Shown: positions 61,213-64,000 of the stretch, in pieces
Position numbering within the stretch: the first letter of the stretch is position 1
Layout: each line of letters starts with the position of its first letter
Origin: Anisakis pegreffii
Lineage: Eukaryota; Nematoda; Chromadorea; Rhabditida; Anisakidae
Length of the DNA stretch: 64,000 nucleotides
Assembly (NCBI GenBank): GCA_035041965.1
Contig: JAPYMA010003049.1
Coordinates: 62,001-126,000 of the forward strand
Reading direction: 5' to 3'
Made by a program: the position numbers and the translations under genes
The notes under the pieces: model-generated
Seen by the model: only the letters and a program-made list of their open reading frames with translations
Told to the model about the DNA's origin: nothing
The model's database searches: none

Positions 61213-64000
61213 CTGCAAAGATGTGATATGGTCACTTTTCAACCAAGAATTTCATTATTGTTTCATTCAACAACGAACAAGCATATAATATAACAATGCG
61301 ATTGCTTGCAAAAAAATTTTTTGCCGATGACCAAAAAATTGACAGAGAACGTAATCAGCTGTCGAGTTAGCACACTGAACCTGGGAATTGCGATGAACCG
61401 AGAAACCTTTATTCATTCAAATTTAGTTTCTCACTTTTGGGAGATGTGAAAATGGACAAAAAACAATTTTGTTGGGAATAGTTGAATACAATTCGTATTT
61501 GTTTATTTCGTTAAATATCTTTAGAGCAACTGACATTCGAACTTCCTATAAAGGGGCAATAGCAGAGAGCATATTTATTTTTGAACTGCGCTTTGGGATG
61601 AATGGATCCGTTCAAAAAATTGATTGCCTGACTACCGCATGCAATAATTTGCTAGGAAATGATCAGTTATAACATTCCTCAGTTCCATTCACGAACGCAC
61701 GAATAAACTAATCAGCCAAAATGACGCACTCAGGGGCTATGACAAACTCAACATTTCGGTTATCATTACTGCCTAATACAAATGCATAACTTTCTGAGTG
61801 AAGCTGAGATCTTGCGAACACTAAACACTAAGGCGTCATGAAAAAAAGTCTGCAATCGTCAGCCAGAAATACCTGAAAGCATCACCCCATCAAAGCATGG
61901 CGTCTATGACGAATAAGCTGTGTGGTAGGGACGCCTAATTTGATGAATGAAGATTTTCGAGTTGTTGAGCTGGTAGTTTTCTGAGACGTGAAATATGCGA
62001 TGGAGAATAATTTTATGGGAAAAGGCACAGAAAGTGAGTAATATCCAACACTAGCAGACAAAAGGGAATCGAAAAGAGATGAATCACCATCGTCATCCCA
62101 TCAGCCCTATTTCTTGAAACTAGCACTGAACTGATAATTTTTCACATAAGTACTTGTGCTAGTGATCAATGAAAACAATTCCAATCACATGCTGAGTATG
62201 AATTTCTTGACATGATGTGAGGAATGGTTATATACTTTAATAAATATGGATGCACAAAATTGTTTCCAAGCAGGTTGAAAGTAAAATTGCTGAATAATGA
62301 TCGAATTATAGATTGGTTTTTCTTGCGTTGCACAATGCAACAGAAATCGTTACTGACTACAGTAATGCTCAATCAACCGCCTCAATCGAACGAACCTTTC
62401 AATAACCAAACCAACCACAGCATTTCAGTCTTCGAATGACCGTGGAATCTATTTATATATGAAATGAGGACGTGGTGTACCGTTTTCAATTTATATTCAT
62501 ACATAAATTGCAGAGCAAAATTCAACGAAGATGGAGATGAAGACAAAAGACTCCGCCCGCCTCAATTGCGACAGTGATCAACCTCATCACTCCAACAGCC
62601 ATCGTAATCATTCTTGATATCCGCGCAAATCGCACTGGAATCGTTCGAAGGCAAAACAGCGTGAGTAGGTGTTAGAGAAGGATTTTGAAGCATTCAGTTA
62701 GCATGTGCTGATCCATTTTCATCAGAGCATAGGTTCATTTCCATCTTGTTGTGCCATATCTTCTTTTTGATCAGACAAATTGCTGGCTGATGATGGATAC
62801 CGTTTCCAAGAGTGTTCACATCTATATGCATGAACAATGATATTGCTCCGTTTAGCATTAAAATGTGCACAATACAGATTCTTAATACTCTCGGACAGCA
62901 CTCTGATGTTGTTCTCAGTTGAAAGTGATGCATATGAACAACATTCAACCATTTGAATTATATCTCCGAAAGTTCAGAATTTTATGTGCATATTGGCAAC
63001 ATGTTTAGTATCAAGCAACCACTCCAGATGGGAAAATTGAAACATTTTCACTGAAATATTTCATGAGATATGGCAGGCCAAAATTGTATTATTCACTTGC
63101 CAATTGCTGGTAAATGTGACGGATCATTTCTTAAGCATCGGTACCGCTCATAAACGCTATTTGAAAGTCTGCAAAATAAAACGGTTACAAATATCTAATT
63201 GTAAGTAATAGTAACTCGCGAAGCAATATACATAATCAATATCGACATCTATTTATGATATCAATATCTAGTCTGTGAAATGACATAACTTCACAACCAC
63301 TTTCACTGGTTTCTGTGCCAAATTCTCAACCATCGCCCATTGTGAAATTAGCTGGAAAAAAGAAAGATATATGGACGTAATAAATCATTTCAATGATGGA
63401 TGACTCATCGTCGATTTTGAATTTGATTGACAACGGTCAATTCCATGTAATGTAACGCAGTTCAGTGCGGCATCTTTCTTTTCTCAGATACTTGTTGATC
63501 AATGACACTACTGAATTATTGCACCCGAACTCATGTGAAGTTCTTACCACCTCAGATAGTCAAAAAAAACTACTCTAATGGTATCTATGAATACCAAAGT
63601 CAATCTTTCATTGCTGCTGCTTTTCAAGGTGCTCAAACTCAATTTTTTTTCGCAAAATCCTTCGTGTGATATTGCGAAGACAAAACACTAAAATTCCTGA
63701 TCAAGGTTATAGAATGTCTTTAGGGTATTTCTATGCTATGTTTCAAGTTGAATCGTACAGGCTCTCTTGGTATTATTTGCAAAAATCATGAGGAGCTTTT
63801 TTCTGAATTTTTTTTTCTTCAACGAATTAGTTCATTTCATCCTTCATTTCATTCATATTTACTCTCTTCACATGCTATTCGAAAAGAGATTTTTGCATTG
63901 ACTGATATTTTCCACTAGAACCAGAAGATTGATTTAGACGATACCAAAACGGATATTGCTTGTTGACTGTCGAAATTTTTGATTGAAAGTTATAATTTGC
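61213..64000. other. Region upstream of cuticlin gene, mostly unassigned
   Basis: No recognised protein. A phase-consistent candidate gene end lies at 63011-63351 on the minus strand (listed separately), and a 76-residue minus frame at 62722-62952 has fairly balanced composition but no known motif. The rest shows only short AT-driven frames. Confidence 0.4.
63011..63351 (-). CDS. Candidate 3' end of an unrecognised gene, 3 exons
   Basis: Minus-strand exons 63290-63351, 63097-63168 and 63011-63050 each have an AG acceptor (CCAG, TTGCAG, TTTCAG) and, for the first two, GT donors (GTGAA|GTTATG, GGCAA|GTGAAT). Phases match across both junctions. They read LISQWAMVENLAQKPVKVVV, then K-LSNSVYERYRCLRNDPSHL and PAIGN, then ENVSIFPSGVVA and stop, 57 residues. 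I do not recognise the protein and could not find the preceding exon, which would start upstream (higher coordinates). The agreement of frame, phase and splice signals makes it worth testing, but chance is possible. Confidence 0.25.

Noticed and set aside
62694..62952. Minus-strand frames of 76 and 84 residues upstream of the cuticlin gene
   Set aside because: They overlap in two frames, with no splice partner in phase and no known motif; not enough support for a gene.
1..64000. CRISPR arrays, bacterial operons, phage or integrated viral genes
   Set aside because: Nothing of the kind was seen. The window is intron-rich eukaryotic DNA, and no reverse transcriptase, integrase or transposase motif was recognised.

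Overview
The window looks like nuclear DNA of a nematode. It is AT-rich, its genes are cut into many small exons by long introns, and most 3' splice sites read TTTCAG, TTGCAG or similar. The gene content also points to a nematode: a cuticlin-type ZP-domain protein, a class-1-like transmembrane semaphorin, a GH37 trehalase, an arrestin-domain protein and a STE24-type CAAX protease. The introns are too large for Caenorhabditis and suggest a larger parasite-type genome; the species cannot be named from the sequence alone.

Layout. 1-4.7 kb: no gene seen, some repeats. 4.8-21.6 kb (+): semaphorin in 14 exons, with a 9 kb first intron. 21.7-28.1 kb: intergenic, with one repeat-flanked element. 28.1-33.8 kb (+): trehalase in 12 exons. 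33.8-36.2 kb: intergenic, one weak small-ORF candidate. 36.2-40.1 kb (+): STE24/ZMPSTE24-type protease in 10 exons, complete. 40.1-47.0 kb: intergenic, with a 1.2 kb hAT-like element, trinucleotide repeats and a both-strand-open island. 47.1-51.7 kb (+): arrestin-domain protein in 12 exons. 51.7-54.8 kb: a striking palindrome, a possible small secreted-protein gene, and a hAT-like element carrying a tRNA-like sequence. 54.8-61.2 kb (-): cuticlin-like ZP protein, 11 exons resolved. 61.2-64.0 kb: mostly unassigned, with a phase-consistent candidate 3' gene end on the minus strand.

The five confident genes have unrelated jobs (axon and epidermal guidance, trehalose breakdown, prenyl-protein processing, receptor or cargo trafficking, cuticle matrix) and show no sign of an operon. 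Gene models were built by hand: each junction was checked for GT/AG (one GC/AG) and reading phase, and the exons of the semaphorin, trehalase, protease and arrestin genes join in frame to a single stop. The N-termini of the trehalase and the cuticlin are not fully resolved.

A dispersed short repeat with hAT-like ends (CAGNG..TTCTCAAC / GTTGAGAA..CACTG) occurs four times, twice inside introns. I found no clear new multi-gene system. The most unusual items are the 86-nt spacerless palindrome, the duplicated in-frame splice acceptor in the semaphorin gene, the apparent GC-AG intron in the arrestin gene, and several unrecognised small exons.
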